NCBI GenBank assembly: GCA_035048815.1
Contig: JAUCBN010000026.1
Span: 11,725,501 to 11,789,500, forward strand
Origin: Abelmoschus esculentus
Taxonomy: Eukaryota > Streptophyta > Magnoliopsida > Malvales > Malvaceae
Direction of reading: 5' to 3'
Length of the DNA: 64,000 nt
The position numbers and the translations under genes were made by a program. The notes beneath the pieces are model-generated. The model saw only the letters and a list, made by a program, of their open reading frames with translations, did no database searches and had not been told where the DNA came from. Of the stretch, positions 46,291 to 58,500 are shown in pieces. The stretch's first letter is position 1, and the number at the start of each line of letters is the position of its first letter.

Positions 46291-48470
46291 AGGATATATA
46301 TCCTAAATTACGAATGCAATAAAAATGAAGCTTCTCACCATTGTGTTTGCAATTCACCAATTGGGGTCTCATATATCCTTCCAACTTTATGTCAACCGAC
46401 AATATTTCAATATCACTCTAATATTGGATGATTTTTTTGTTCAAGTATATATTAGTGACACTCTTTTTAATTTATTAATCGAAAAAGAATACGTGTTTAA
46501 ACTTATGTTTTTCTATCTATTATGATATCAATAATGTCAACCGAGTTCGAACATGTAAATCATTAAATATTAGGATGAGTAAAACTTGAATCGAGGTGAA
46601 AAACTCTATTCATTCTATCTCGACTTAAAATTACATAAATTCGACTCAATTTTTTAAAAATAAAGTTTAAGTTATAAAAAGCAAATTCAAATAACTCAAA
46701 AATCTTAGCAATTAGTGAATTGATTTTTAAGTTCAAATTGAGTCTCTTAAAATTTTCTAATATATACCAATATAAAAAAAATATGAAGAAATATATGTCA
46801 TATATGAAAAATATGATAAAATATATATACATATCTTATATGATTAAAGAAAGTCATTTAAATTAGAATTAAAATATATTATAATATGATAAATAATTAT
46901 AATTATATTTATATAGGAACTCGAGTTCGATTCAAATTTTATAAACTTGATTCAAATAAAAAAATAAAATAAACTTAAAGTTTTAACATATAATACTTCA
47001 ACTTGAATAACGTAAATATTTTTGACTCAACTCAATTCAATGGAACATCTGCCTTAATGGAATGATTGATAACATACTATACAATTGTGTACGGCCCAAG
47101 GTCACTTCTCACTACTGCAACTAATTTATTTTATAAGTAGTATTGGATTGGATTCTTCTTTGGGGTTGAAAATCTATTCAAATAGTTCTGTGTCCAATTA
47201 AGATCTGTCCAGCCTGAGCCCAATTATTTTTTTAGTTTTATGTTTGCTTTCGGTTCTCTAATTACAAGATAATCCTTGGATTAAGTTTATAAGTTACTCT
47301 TAAAATTTTTGGAAAAAATCAATTAAAATTTTTAATTAATTTTATATTTAATTGAGTTTTTAAAACTAAAAAATTAAATTAATTAAGTATATGAATAGAA
47401 AAACTGAATCAATTAAATTATTTAACTAATTTTTATTATTAAATCTTGATAATTTTTATTAGATATAATTGGTACATGATACACTATATTTATATCAAGT
47501 TGTATTTATATATTTTCCAAATAAAGTTATAATTTTTCTAAAATTTATACCTTTTTTAAATAAAATAAAAAATTTTAAAATGTCAAGTGGAAACACTGTG
47601 ACATAATGCACTATACCTATAGATCCAAAAAATCATTAAAATTTAATGATCAAAATTAGTTTAATGCCTTAATTGATTAATTTATTGGTTTAACAGTTTA
47701 ATTGATTTAATTTTATGGTTCAAGGGTTAACTAAGTATAAAAATAGTTCACCAGCTTAACTTAGAACAAAATAGGTAAATAAAATCTATCATTAGAAGAA
47801 AATAATGCATCAATTTAATCCACTAAAGCTTTGTTTTTGGTTGAAGTTTTAAAATAGAATTTAGAATTATTTGGGGTTGCTTTTGAAGGAACATTTATCT
47901 TCAAGACAACAGCAAAAAATACAGCCTAAATGGGTCCGTAACTTATATGTAGTATTAGTAGACATGTTTAAAGTGGGGTCTTAGAGTGCATGTGTGTTAG
48001 ATATATTACTTATTGACAGTACAAGACTTCTAGAATTTCTTCTCCTTAGTCATCCTTCAAGCTGTATGGCGACCTATAAGATTAAAGCAAAAGATTCTAG
48101 AGGGAAAATAAAGACGAGTACACAGGGTTTAGTCGTTTCTTCTCGACAATAATGAGACTTACCACAGCTCGATAACCTTAGGCTAAAAGTTATCCAACTT
48201 TACACATTCGAAGATCAAGTATTTATTTTAAAAGATAAAGTTAATAATAATACTTCAGAAAGGAAAGGGTTGAATCAAAGATGTTTATTTGCTGTATGGC
48301 AGCGACAAGACCCAGAAAACTTACAATCCATGGTCGCCACCTGGAGCCTTTATAGGTCTAGGCATGAGCAAACGAGTGGGAGATTGTCAAATAAGAGTAG
48401 CAACCAGGAATTCCACGACATCCGGGACCGTTTTTGAGATTTTAATGCTCTAAAAACAAACCTTAAAATT
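46291..48470. other. AT-rich intergenic DNA with dispersed-repeat remnants
   Basis: 46560-47060 has AACTTGAATCGAGGT and CGAGTTCGATTCAAAT phrases, as in dispersed repeats common in eudicots. 47061-48470 has no supportable gene; a piece at 47990-48430 looks less AT-rich but no motif was recognised. Confidence 0.35.
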
Positions 48471-49030
48471 AAATCCCTATTAATAAATATCAAAAAATAA
48501 ATTTAAAAATATGTTCATAATAATAAATATTACAAAAATCGCTAATGATAAATATTGGAAAAAAATTGAACTCTTAGTAGATCTCTAATAATAAATATTG
48601 GAGAAAATATTAGGCCCCTATTAATAAATATAAAAATTGAATTTAAAATTACATTCATAATAACAAATATTAGAAAAAAGTTATATCGCTAATGATAAAT
48701 ATTAGAAAAAAGTTAAACTCCTAATAGTAGATCTCTAACAATAAATATTGGAGAAAATATTAGGCTTCTAATCACAAGTATTAGAAAAATATTAGGCCCC
48801 TAATCACAAGTATTAGAAAATTGACTCTCTAATGACATGTTTTGAGAAAAAATAGACTCCTAATAATAAATATTAAATTTTTTTAAAAGTGTTCTTATAA
48901 TAAATATTGAGAAAATTTCGAAGGTTTAATAACAAGTGTTATAAAATTTTAGGTCTTAAAAATAATAAAATTAAATTTTAAAAATATATTAAAATATAAG
49001 ATCATAATATCAAATATTAAAATTAAAAAA
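48471..49030. repeat. higher-order tandem repeat array, ~145-bp unit
   Basis: Two adjacent units (about 48478-48625 and 48626-48770) share 'TTAATAAATAT', 'TTCATAATAA', 'CGCTAATGATAAATATT', 'AGTAGATCTCTAA', 'AATAAATATTGGAGAAAATATTAGGC' in the same order. Each consists of shorter ~30-40 bp pieces ending ATAAATATTRGA. The array continues in weaker form to about 49020 (AATCACAAGTATTAGAAAA twice). Confidence 0.8.
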
Positions 49031-49239
49031 TCCCTAGGCGGGCACCCCTCCAACCGATGCCCAGGGACGGCACTGCATCAAGTTCGCTTGCATATTCAAA
49101 TAACTTTTTAATTTTTTGAATGTCTGATTTGCCTAACGTGAATTGTGAACCCTATATAGGTTTATAGCTAGCTTCGAACTCTTGCATGTGTCAAAATATA
49201 TACGAATGCCGAAGGAGAATAAAAATTTTTTGTTCTTTT

Positions 49240-49740
49240 TTCGATGTCTTTATTTATGTTATATCTATATTTAATTTTGATATAACAAAGTGTATAAAGA
49301 CTATTTTGTAAATAAATTTTTAAATGTTTAAGTTAATTGACAAGTCAAAATATTTTATCAAGTTTAAAATTAATCCATCAATTTTTTTAAGTATTTTTAA
49401 AGTCAAACAGTTCATTTTTACCAATGCGTTTCGATACACCTCTTAAGTTTTTTGATACAATTTAAACTTTTCAAAGACAACACTTACTAGCATTTCGATA
49501 AAGTCTTGAAACATTTAGATACGATTGGAACTATGATTTATGATTTCGAAACATAAAGAAAGTGTATCAAAACAGGAGTTTCGATACAGTCTCATGTTTA
49601 AATTAAATATTTTTATTAAGGCGTTTCGATACCGATCTAAGACTTTCGATACAATGGGTTAGATTTCAAGCATTTAATTATTTGATTGTTGCTTGTCAGT
49701 TTTTGAGAACCAAAATTTCAACTTACAACAAGTGCATTGA
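49240..49740 (+). repeat. copia-type LTR fragment with TTTCGATAC motifs
   Basis: Starts near TTTAATTTTGATATAACAAAG, like 27077 and 61208. It includes six or more GATAC-type phrases (for example GCGTTTCGATACAC, GAGTTTCGATACAG, GCGTTTCGATACCG). Only about 500 bp remain. Confidence 0.6.
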
Positions 49741-50168
49741 TTTCTTATAAGTAGTCATATCTCAAGAAAATGAATGCAACAAATAATAAAAAAAATAATA
49801 AAAATAATAAAAAAATGAATATAGAAGAGGAGCTTATCCATTTGGCCATGGCGACTCCTGGTAGTCGAAATCTTTGATTGGTGATCTAGATGATCAATAA
49901 GTGGTTCGTGCATCAGGTAGTGACATACCTTGGATCTAAGACCATCCAATGGTGGTCACCAAAGATTCGACCCCTGTAATGTCTGAGTCATTGGACTCTT
50001 TTACATGTTATTTCAAGCCCCTTCTTTGTAAACCAAATTGTTAGAAATAGAGAAGGGGATTGGGGCTTTATCTTGATGGCTTTGGCTTGCCAGAGTAATC
50101 ATCAAAACGACGGTGGCGACTTAGAGAATGATGATGATACTATGGTTTGAGAGAAAATAAGGTTTGAC
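49741..50168. other. unassigned DNA left of CACTA terminus
   Basis: No coding frame supported. May be part of the CACTA element or an unrelated flank. Confidence 0.35.
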
Positions 50169-50480
50169 ACATGAATTACTTTAAAATCCCATAATTTAGC
50201 TAGTGTTTTATTTATTTAATATTGTATTTTTTATATTTTTATTCTATTTTCTTACGGTGACACTTTTAAATTAAAATGCCACTAAAACTAAATCTATTGT
50301 GGCGTTTGTAAAATCAAATATCGCTAAAACTAGACCTATTACGATATTTATGCTAAAAACATGCTAAGTTAGCTATTTTGTGGCGGTTATATAGTAAATG
50401 CCGCGATAAGTGTAATGTTTACGACATTTTTCTTTGATTCACCACAAAAAGTGTCTCGATATACCAAGTTTGGTGTAGTG
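50169..50480 (-). mobile_element. CACTA (En/Spm) transposon terminus
   Basis: TTTGGTGTAGTG at 50469-50480 is the reverse complement of CACTACACCAAA, a classical CACTA terminal repeat. Inside it lie short sub-terminal repeats of GTGGCG / TTTTAGCGAYA type on both strands (for example CTATTGTGGCGTTTG, TTTTGTGGCGGTTAT). The opposite terminus and transposase were not found. Confidence 0.7.
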
Positions 50481-50499
50481 ACTATTCCTCTTCCGAGTT

Positions 50500-50940
50500 C
50501 CTCCAATGAACCACAATATAGTCTATTTTCTACTGAAAGCATAGAAGATCGTTTCAACGCCAAGTTTGTAAATCTAACGGTGTGGGAAGAATAAGGTTTT
50601 GACTACGACATATCCCGTAAAAACTATAGACTTGAGGTTGGCATTCACAAGATCATTACACATTATAAATGACAAATCTTGTGTCAACAACAAAAACCCA
50701 CCAAAATGTCATGGGTAAGGGAATTTTACGCTCATGTTTTTAATCCTAATAATCCCTATGTTTTTGTTCGTGGAAGGGCAATCTTTCTTGATTCCGCAAC
50801 AATTAATTACTTTTATGGGATACATGTCGAGAATGATGAACACCAAGCTTTTTTTAATAGAATCACGAATGAGAAAGCTGAGAGAGTATTCAAAGACCTT
50901 ACTATAGAAGAGGCCGAATGGAACCATGAAGCTTTATAGG
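50500..50940 (+). pseudogene. 'plant transposon protein' domain ORF
   Basis: Reads RFNAKFVNLTVWEE, then FDYDISRKNYRLEVGI and, in the open frame 50679-50939, SWVREFYAHVFNPNNPYVFVRG and SATINYFYGI. These are the core motifs of the domain also present at 5636-6935 and 28155-28583. Early stops (near 50593 and 50669) and the TAG after EAL show it is broken. Role unknown; the position after pol suggests an extra retroelement ORF. Confidence 0.65.
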
Positions 50941-51295
50941 AAATTTGTGAATTCCCTCTTGTTGAAACTAGAGGCAAAAGTATGGAATAAGTTCATCCAA
51001 ACATGTTTGATACCTACAACTCATAACTCCACAACTTTTTACTCTCGTCTTTTGTTGATTCATTTTATTTTGCACAAGCATATTATTGATACCAAATGTG
51101 TTTGATACCAAGAAGCTTTATAGGGAATTTGTGAAATGCCTCTTGTTGAAACTAGAGGCAAAATTATGGAATAAGTTCATCCAAACGTGTGATACCTACA
51201 ATTTATAATTCCATATTTTTTTTACTCTCGTCTTCTTTTGATTCATTCTATTTTGCACAAGCGTATTATTGTTGGAAAAATTATTTATGATTAAA
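50928..51295 (+). repeat. 184-bp tandem duplication
   Basis: GAAGCTTTATAGG starts both units (50928 and 51112). Each continues with AAATTTGTGAA, CTCTTGTTGAAACTAGAGGCAAAA and TATGGAATAAGTTCATCCAAAC. The duplication includes the end of the third ORF. Confidence 0.9.
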
Positions 51296-51512
51296 TTTAC
51301 GATTTTAGGCAAAAGGACGTGGGGGCACTTTTCTTTCTGAGATTAATCACTCAACTTTGTGAGAATAAGAATATGTCGTGTGAGCCAACGGATGAGAGAT
51401 TGCCTTCTAAACCAGGGTGGAACAAGAAGCGATATTTGAAAATCATGGGAGACGAGGCAACACAAGAAGAAAGGGAATTTTCAAATAAGTGAGTGACATC
51501 GAAGAATTCTCG

Positions 51513-52081
51513 GGTAACTAAAATGCCTCGATAATTTTTGATGCCTAGGCAAGTGGATTTGTACCTATCTCGAACATCCCAGGTCAATTTGTTGTGCTAC
51601 TATGCCCTTTACAATAGCAAGTGGAGCAGATTAAGTCTCAACAACTTTCTTTCATGTGATTCATGAAGGAGCAAACCACAACCCTTAGTCAAGTGATCAT
51701 GGAAAATTTTCCTTAGAGTTTTGTATCGTTTCCTATATTATCTATCGATTTACTTGTCCAGACAACTTCACATACCCCGATAACTGTTGCTACCTAGGTA
51801 ACTAAAATTGCCTCGATAATTGTTGATGCTTAGGTAAGTGGATTTGCATCTATCTCAAACATTCCAGATAAATTTGCTGTGCTACTATGCCCTTTACAAT
51901 AGCAAGTGGAGCGGATTAAGTTTCAACAACTTTCTTTCATGTGATTCATGAAGGAGCAAACCACAACCCTTAGTCAAGTGATCATGGAAAAATTTCCTTA
52001 GAGTTCTGTACTGTTTCCTATATTATTTATTGATTTACTTGTCCAGGCAACTTCACATACCCTGGAAACTGTTGCTACCTA
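51513..52081 (+). repeat. 284-bp tandem duplication
   Basis: GGTAACTAAAAT-GCCTCGATAATT begins the units at 51513 and 51797, and GGTAACTAC begins again at 52082. The two units are near-identical over CTACTATGCCCTTTACAATAGC and CAACTTTCTTTCATGTGATTC. Confidence 0.92.
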
Positions 52082-53100
52082 GGTAACTACTAGTCAAGAT
52101 AAAGGAAAAGGACTGATGGGAAACCTAATCCACCAAATTCATTGCATGAATTAATTGATTTGGATGACACCATCTCCGAACTGATCCTATCACCACCAAA
52201 GGCACTACAAATAGTTAAAGCGTAAAGCTCACATCTTAAGGATACAAATGGAGAAAGTTAATCCAGTGATGATACACCACAAGTTAAGGCTCCAATAATA
52301 TCTCTGCAACACGAACTCAACCACCTCCACGAGGAAAGAAAGCTAAATCCACGACAAGCAGTAAATTACTAACTCAAGGTGACTACCTTTCAAATTAACT
52401 CATTTACATTTTCATTTGTTTTTTACGTTTTCTTGCATGCGTTGAGGATAATATTTCTCTCGAGTTTGAAGGATAATTTCTTTTAAATAGTTTCATAATA
52501 GTTGAATTCGTTATTAGTTATTGAATGTAAATTGCATAAATTATTTGCCATGTATTTAATTTGATCTAATTGCTTTGAATTTGATGAATACCTAATGATG
52601 AAATTTTGTCATTGCCCCTAATTAAAATATCCTTTGAATTTTAGAATTGCATTGAATGAATCTAGAGTTTTACTATGATACTGAATTTTTTAAACAATTA
52701 TGACTTGTTAATTGATAGAGAATTAGTAAACTTAGATTGTCTAAAATTTTAGGTGAAATAAAAATTTAAAGGCAATATATTGCTAGAGGTGTTCGAAACT
52801 GGCTCTAGTAAAATTAAACATAAATGTTCATGCAATTAACTTGTTAAAAACCTATTATTCACGTGGTTTCTTGAAAATTAAATTGTACACAACTACGGAC
52901 ACATATTGTCATAAGCATTATAGTTTGATTTCGATTAATTGATTTGCTTTTTGAAGAATTTAAAAGGTGATCATACTTTGTGCCCTGGTTATGAGGTTTG
53001 AAGTTAAATTTGAAGCATGTATGTGATGATTGGATGCCTTGGCAAGTAATTATTAGATTTACATTGCTTGAGGACAAACAATAGTTCAAGTTTGGAGTGT

Positions 53101-53626
53101 GATAAGTGTCTAAAAGTACTATTCTTTTACCCTTTTTACTCATATTATTGTTAGACTTAGGCACATTATTAGTTGCATTGTTAGTCATTCTTGCATTTTT
53201 ACATAATTTCTTTAGTTATCGTGTTTTATTCGTATTTTGGTTAAATTTGTAGAAAAAGATAATTTTTGTGGTGTATTTCCTTGTTTTTAGGATTCACTTA
53301 GTTGGAGATAGGATGCTGATTTGAAGAGCGAATCTCAATTATATCAAGTCAATTTCAAAAGCAAGGAAAGATTCTAGAAGATTCAATTTAATATTGCAAG
53401 ATAAGATTTGAATTAAGTTTGAAAGAGAATTTCTAAAATGGATAATTATTTCTTTAATGATTGTTTCCAAATCTAACTCTTTCGCATCACATAAATTTAC
53501 CAAGCCAAGCCTTTAAAAAGGAGCATGTCGTTAACTACAAAGGAGGCAAGATTTAGATGAACTCCATGAACTAATTTATTTTCTATATTTAAGTTGTATG
53601 ATTAGAATATTAAATTGTTAATGTCA
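53101..53626 (+). repeat. Athila/Tat-like LTR (3', truncated)
   Basis: Begins TGATAAGTGTCTAAAAG after AAGTTTGGAGTG. A similar TAAGTGCATAAAAGTC start is seen on the minus strand at 4735. Its right end is lost or replaced by the next LTR fragment at 53627. Confidence 0.55.
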
Positions 53627-54010
53627 TACCCCTAAAATCGGTCGTAAGTGAGCCCAACTCCAATGTGGTGGTGGTAGTTCGGACGCTTTCCTTTAGTTTA
53701 GGTGCTTCTTTAAAATTAATACGCTCATCCAATTAAAAATTAATTCGATATCACTTTAGCCTAAAAATTTAATATTAATAAAGCGGTAATCAAACAAAGT
53801 ACCAATTTTGGGCATTGTGCGGGTGCTAATCCTTTCCTATCAGTAACCGACTCCCAAACTCTAATTTTCTAAATCTCGAGTTTTATGATGTCCTATTTTT
53901 CAAAATCTACCAAAACGGACGGTGGCAACTCCAATTTTTCAAAATCGTTTTTAAACCAAAAACTCCATGTGGAAGACATAAATTTCAAAACGGACACCAA
54001 AATATTTTTC
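53627..54010 (+). repeat. LTR fragment related to the 18024 solo LTR
   Basis: Starts TGTCATACCCCTAAAATCGG. Contains GTACCAATTTTGGGCATTGTG and AACCGACTCCC, and GGTGGCAACTCC, matching phrases at 19415-19550 (GTACCAATTTCGGGCATTGTG, GGTGGCGACTCCC). Middle deleted. Confidence 0.55.
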
Positions 54011-54039
54011 AGATCGAAAAAAGACATTCAACGACGCTT

Positions 54040-55510
54040 ACCGATATTTTAGATTGCTACTACACCTACAAATTTTCATCCTTCACCTATTGTTACCACT
54101 CCTCATTATTAACCTAAATCTTCCTCACAAACATATCAATCTTCTAAGTAGTAGAAAGTTTACATCAAAGAACAAAAAAATCTATTCCATAGATTTTTTG
54201 CAATCTGACACTTTCCAAGAAATGAACTTGAGTTCAATTGTCAATGATAATGATGGAGGTAATGTTATAACGGAGATTAGCTCTCATTTAATTGAGTTTA
54301 ATGATTTACCTATTGCTTAAAGGAAAGGGGTAATACAATGTACAAAGTATCTCATTTAGAGGTATGCTACTTATGGTAATCTAAGGCCATCTTTTAAGGC
54401 TTTTAAAGCTTGCTTAGATAAAGAATAAATATCAAACACTATTATGGAGGATCTAAAAGATTCTAAGTAGAGAATGGTTGTTAAAAAGGAGATTAAAGCA
54501 CTTTAAAAGAATGATACTTTAACCATTATAGATGTTACATAAGGAAAAAAATCAATTAGATACAAGTGGTGTTCTCCATACAATACAACTTGCATCAACT
54601 TAACAATAAGAATGTCTTTCTTAATGGAAAATTGTAAGAAGAAATGTACATGAGAGTATATTCAAGTTTGAAGTCAGTAAAAGGTGATCAGAATGTTTGC
54701 GAACTTAATAAATTCGTCTATGGTTTGAAGCAGTCACCTAGAGCCTGGTTTGACAGATTCACCAAGTTGATTCTAAACGATGGATACAAACAATCCTCGA
54801 TAAATCACACACTCTTCATTAAGGTAACATTTAGTAATTAAAGGGTTATTTTAATAGCATATATGGATGACATAATCCTTACAAGTGATGACAATAAAGA
54901 ATTAAGTCACTTGAAAAAGTTGTTAAATATTGAGTTTGAAATAAAAGATTTAAAAAGATTAGATATTTTCTAGGCATGGAAGTTGCTAGGTTGAACAAAG
55001 GATTGACAATAAACTACAGAAAATATGTTCTTGATTTACTTAATGAAATAGGAATATTGGGATGCAAACTAGTTGATACTACCATGGAAGCATAATTAAA
55101 ATTAAGTAAAAAGGACTCAAACCATAAAGTTGATAAAAGTAAATTTCAAAGGTTAGTAGGAAAGTTGATTTATTTGCCATATACAGACTATATATTGTCT
55201 TTTCAATTAATGTTATCAGTCAACACATGATTGATCCAAGAGAATATCACATGGAAGCTACAATCAGAATTTTTAGATACTTGAAAGGAATATCAGAGAA
55301 TAGATTGCAATTTAAAAACACTCAAGAATGGATTATTCAAATTTTTTTAGATTCAAGCTGAGTAGGCAAACTAGCAGAATGGGGAACAATTAGTGGCTAT
55401 CGTTCCTTTGTTTGGGGAAATCTAGTGACCTAAAAAAACATGAAACAATCAATGGTATCTAGAAGCAGTGTTGAAGCAGAATATATGGCTTTAGCATTGG
55501 GAATGTGTGA
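54040..55510 (+). pseudogene. copia RT and RNase H remnant (left part)
   Basis: Plus strand. RT: CELNKFVYGLKQSPRAWFDRF (54644-54841 frame) and YMDDIILTSDD near 54862. Next EVARLNKGL and KLIYLPY blocks, then RNase H with SVEAEYMALALGMCE ending at 55510. The frame is broken by several stops. Gag, protease and integrase are missing. The sequence resumes at 60982 after the solo LTR. Confidence 0.85.
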
Positions 55511-55515
55511 AGTAA

Positions 55516-58500
55516 TATAACACCCCAAAAATGGGCTTAGGAGTTAGTGAATCAGTTTAGTCGTTATAACCTAGATCAAGATTAAATAGCTAAAAATTAG
55601 TTTTAAATCAAAATAAATTGGGGAAAATATCCTAAAATTCTTATTTAACAAATATTTGATTTTAGTCAAATCAATTTCGAAAATTAACCTTTGGATCCCT
55701 AAGATTTTGAAATTATTAACCATTTTTTTAAAAAAAATAAAAATTTGAGGATAATTTTATAAAACAAACTTAAACTTTGAATCTTTAAGGGAGCTTGATC
55801 CAATTATAATCCTATCTGGTCTAGGCTTTCTAAATTTTAATTAATTAAGCCCAAAAATTAATATTTTAACTCAAATAATTTAATTAAACCTAATTTTATT
55901 TTTAAAACCCTTTTTAACATTAAAACCTAATATTTTTCTAATCGTTTACCCTCATTGGAGTTAGTCGTTCTATCAATTTTCAAGTTAAAAGCTCTTTCAT
56001 TTTCATTTAATTTCGTTTAGATTAATTATTAAAACTTGTTCTTCTTTAAAATTCTAGTTTTCTCATTGTTTTCTCGTTTTAAAACCCATAAAACAATTGA
56101 TTAGTTTTAGAGGTGAGATTTCGTCAATCCTCTAGAACTTCAAAGTTCTTTACTAAAATTCCCAAGTTATTGGCTTGGAATATTCGTTTTTAATCCTTTA
56201 ATTTCATAAAAATATGTTTTCGGCCGAAAATATAAAGGGATTTGATCCACTATTTTTGGATCTTAAATTCATGTTTTCGAATGTCTTATGATGATCATAA
56301 CATGTTTTAGTTATATATAATTTCTTACTTTAAGCTTAGGTGAAGTTTGGTGTGTTTCGGAAAGTTTTTAGTTAAGGTTTTGATAGGTTTTAAGGGTTGT
56401 GGTATAAGGATCCGAATTTAGGTTTTTTGTGTATGTTTAGGATAATTATATCTCTTGGTTTTAATGCTTGAAATAGGAAAAGAGTTGGGAGATCATATTT
56501 GAAGGTGTTTTAGTTTGTATCGTTGGCTTGGCAAGCAAGTAACGTCTTTCATTGAGTGGTTTATGAGAGTAACTACTTCGACAATGTTTTATACTTGTTT
56601 TACAGAGGTTTGAGAGTGTAGGGAAGGTGTGAAAACCTCACTATAATCAGAAGTAAGTAAAAGTTTAAGCTTTTGTAAATAGTTTTATATTACTTTATAC
56701 TATTACAAAGAATTTTATCATGCTTGACGTTGATTTTACATGATTATGCATGGTATTTAAATACTCATATTACTATTTTATGAAGATTTGATATATTATT
56801 GATGCTTCCATGGTTTTATTTTTAAAATGAGATAAACGTGATTTTATCGGTTTATGCTTTTGAAGCAAGAAATAATGGAATTCATGAGGTTTAATTATGT
56901 TTTGAACTAAGTTTGAGCTTTGGTTTATAATAATATATTGGCTAGTTAAGTGATGAACCTTATGGGATAATTTGATCGATCAATAGGTCTAGAGTGTACT
57001 ATAAATATTCAGAATTCGTACGTGTATAAATTCTTTGTGTGTTGCATTTTGGCTTTTAGTCTAATATTGTGTAATAGGGGTAGTATTATCACCGGAAACC
57101 AAGTTGAGACTTATCATGTTGAGGATAGTATCAATATGTGCATGCTCTGGGGTAGTACTATCATGCGGTTGCCCGTTTATCCTAACGATTTCGGGTATTA
57201 CAAATTTGATCATAGCAACAATATAGACTTATGTTATCATTTTGTAATTGCAAGTGTTATGTTTTATTAGGCTTTGCTAGATGAATAACATGTTAGCCTT
57301 GTTTTTTATTAGAAAGCATGTGGTAACTTTTAAAGAGTTCTTACCAGTGATTTATGTTGGCATGTTAGACCATGTTCTTTGTTAACACTAGTTGGTTTTA
57401 CTGTTGGCATTTTTGGCCATGTACTTACATTGTTTTAAAGGAAGCATGATACGTTTTATTTTGATATAATTGAGTATATATGGGCTGCATTGCAAGTGAT
57501 GTCTTAAATGTTTTATATCTCTCTCTAAGCTTTAAGCTTAACCTCCCTTTTTCTCATGCAATGCAGATAAGTAAGTGTTAAGAATAATCGAAAAGCAAAG
57601 GAGTTGTATGTTCTTATTTTAGTGTTTTCTAGCTCAAGTATGTTATTTTTCTTAAATTATGAACCTTAGGTAGTTGAGAACAATTGAATAAAGAACCTAT
57701 GTGATTTGGAATTTTGTTATTGGACTTATTGTTTTGGAATACTTTTATATGCATAAGTTACTGAATTTTAATATATGGCAATTTAAAGTATGTTATGTTA
57801 TGTTATGTTATGTTCATTATTGATGAAGTATTTTGTAACAACCTAAATTTTTGAATTCATGTGTTCGGTTAACCCAAGATGTTAGGCTTTAGTTTTGGGT
57901 CCCGAGTTAAGTGATTTGGGCCTTGTTGGGCATGGATTGTTGGGCCATGAGTGTTGTGTTTGGGCCTTAAGAGTTGTTGGAGGGCTTTTGGGTAATCTAG
58001 GATTGGAAAAAAGTGGGGGAAGGAAAGTTTTAATTTCTTCCTCCGCAGAAAGTTGGGTGATATTACCCTTGTTCTTGCTTCCCACTCTCTTTCTTAACAT
58101 CCTTCACTATCCATTGGAGAAGTTAAAGGAGTAATCTTGAGAGTTTTTGTTTTGAATCACGTTTGTGTGATGAAGGAAAATTTGTAGGGGTTAGATAGAT
58201 CTATCCATCAAGGTAAAGGTTGCCAAATTTGGTGAAGAAAAAGGGTTTTAAGAGGGGGTAATGGTGTAGCTCGAGAATAGAGTTTTTAGGGATCAAATCC
58301 TATCTTCTTAGTGTTTTTAAGCTCAGAGAATCCTTTCCAAGGTGTTTCTTATTGTTGCTTATCTTCTCTTGTAGAGAAACGAGTTGGAGATCAATTTTCA
58401 AGCTTAGGAAAAGAGAAAGCTTGAGAGGGGAGAAGAGACGTTTTTGTTGTTGCTTTGCTAGGGTTGGTACTCCCACTCATCCTTTCATCAATCATATCAT

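Larger units (their letters stand above)
50481..53100 (+). mobile_element. Athila/Tat-like 3' region (third ORF, repeats)
   Basis: Plus-strand counterpart of 4746-6939. It contains the 'plant transposon protein' ORF (50500-50940), two tandem duplications, a TTGAGGATAATATTTCTCTCGAG tract at 52440, the AGAGGTGTTCGAAACTGGC motif at 52787 and TTGAGGACAAACAATAGTTCAAG with a purine tract just before the LTR start at 53101. Confidence 0.6.

Noticed and set aside
57789..57814. (TATGT)n run as a functional element
   Set aside because: Simple microsatellite of five units; only noted as a landmark next to the nested LTR.
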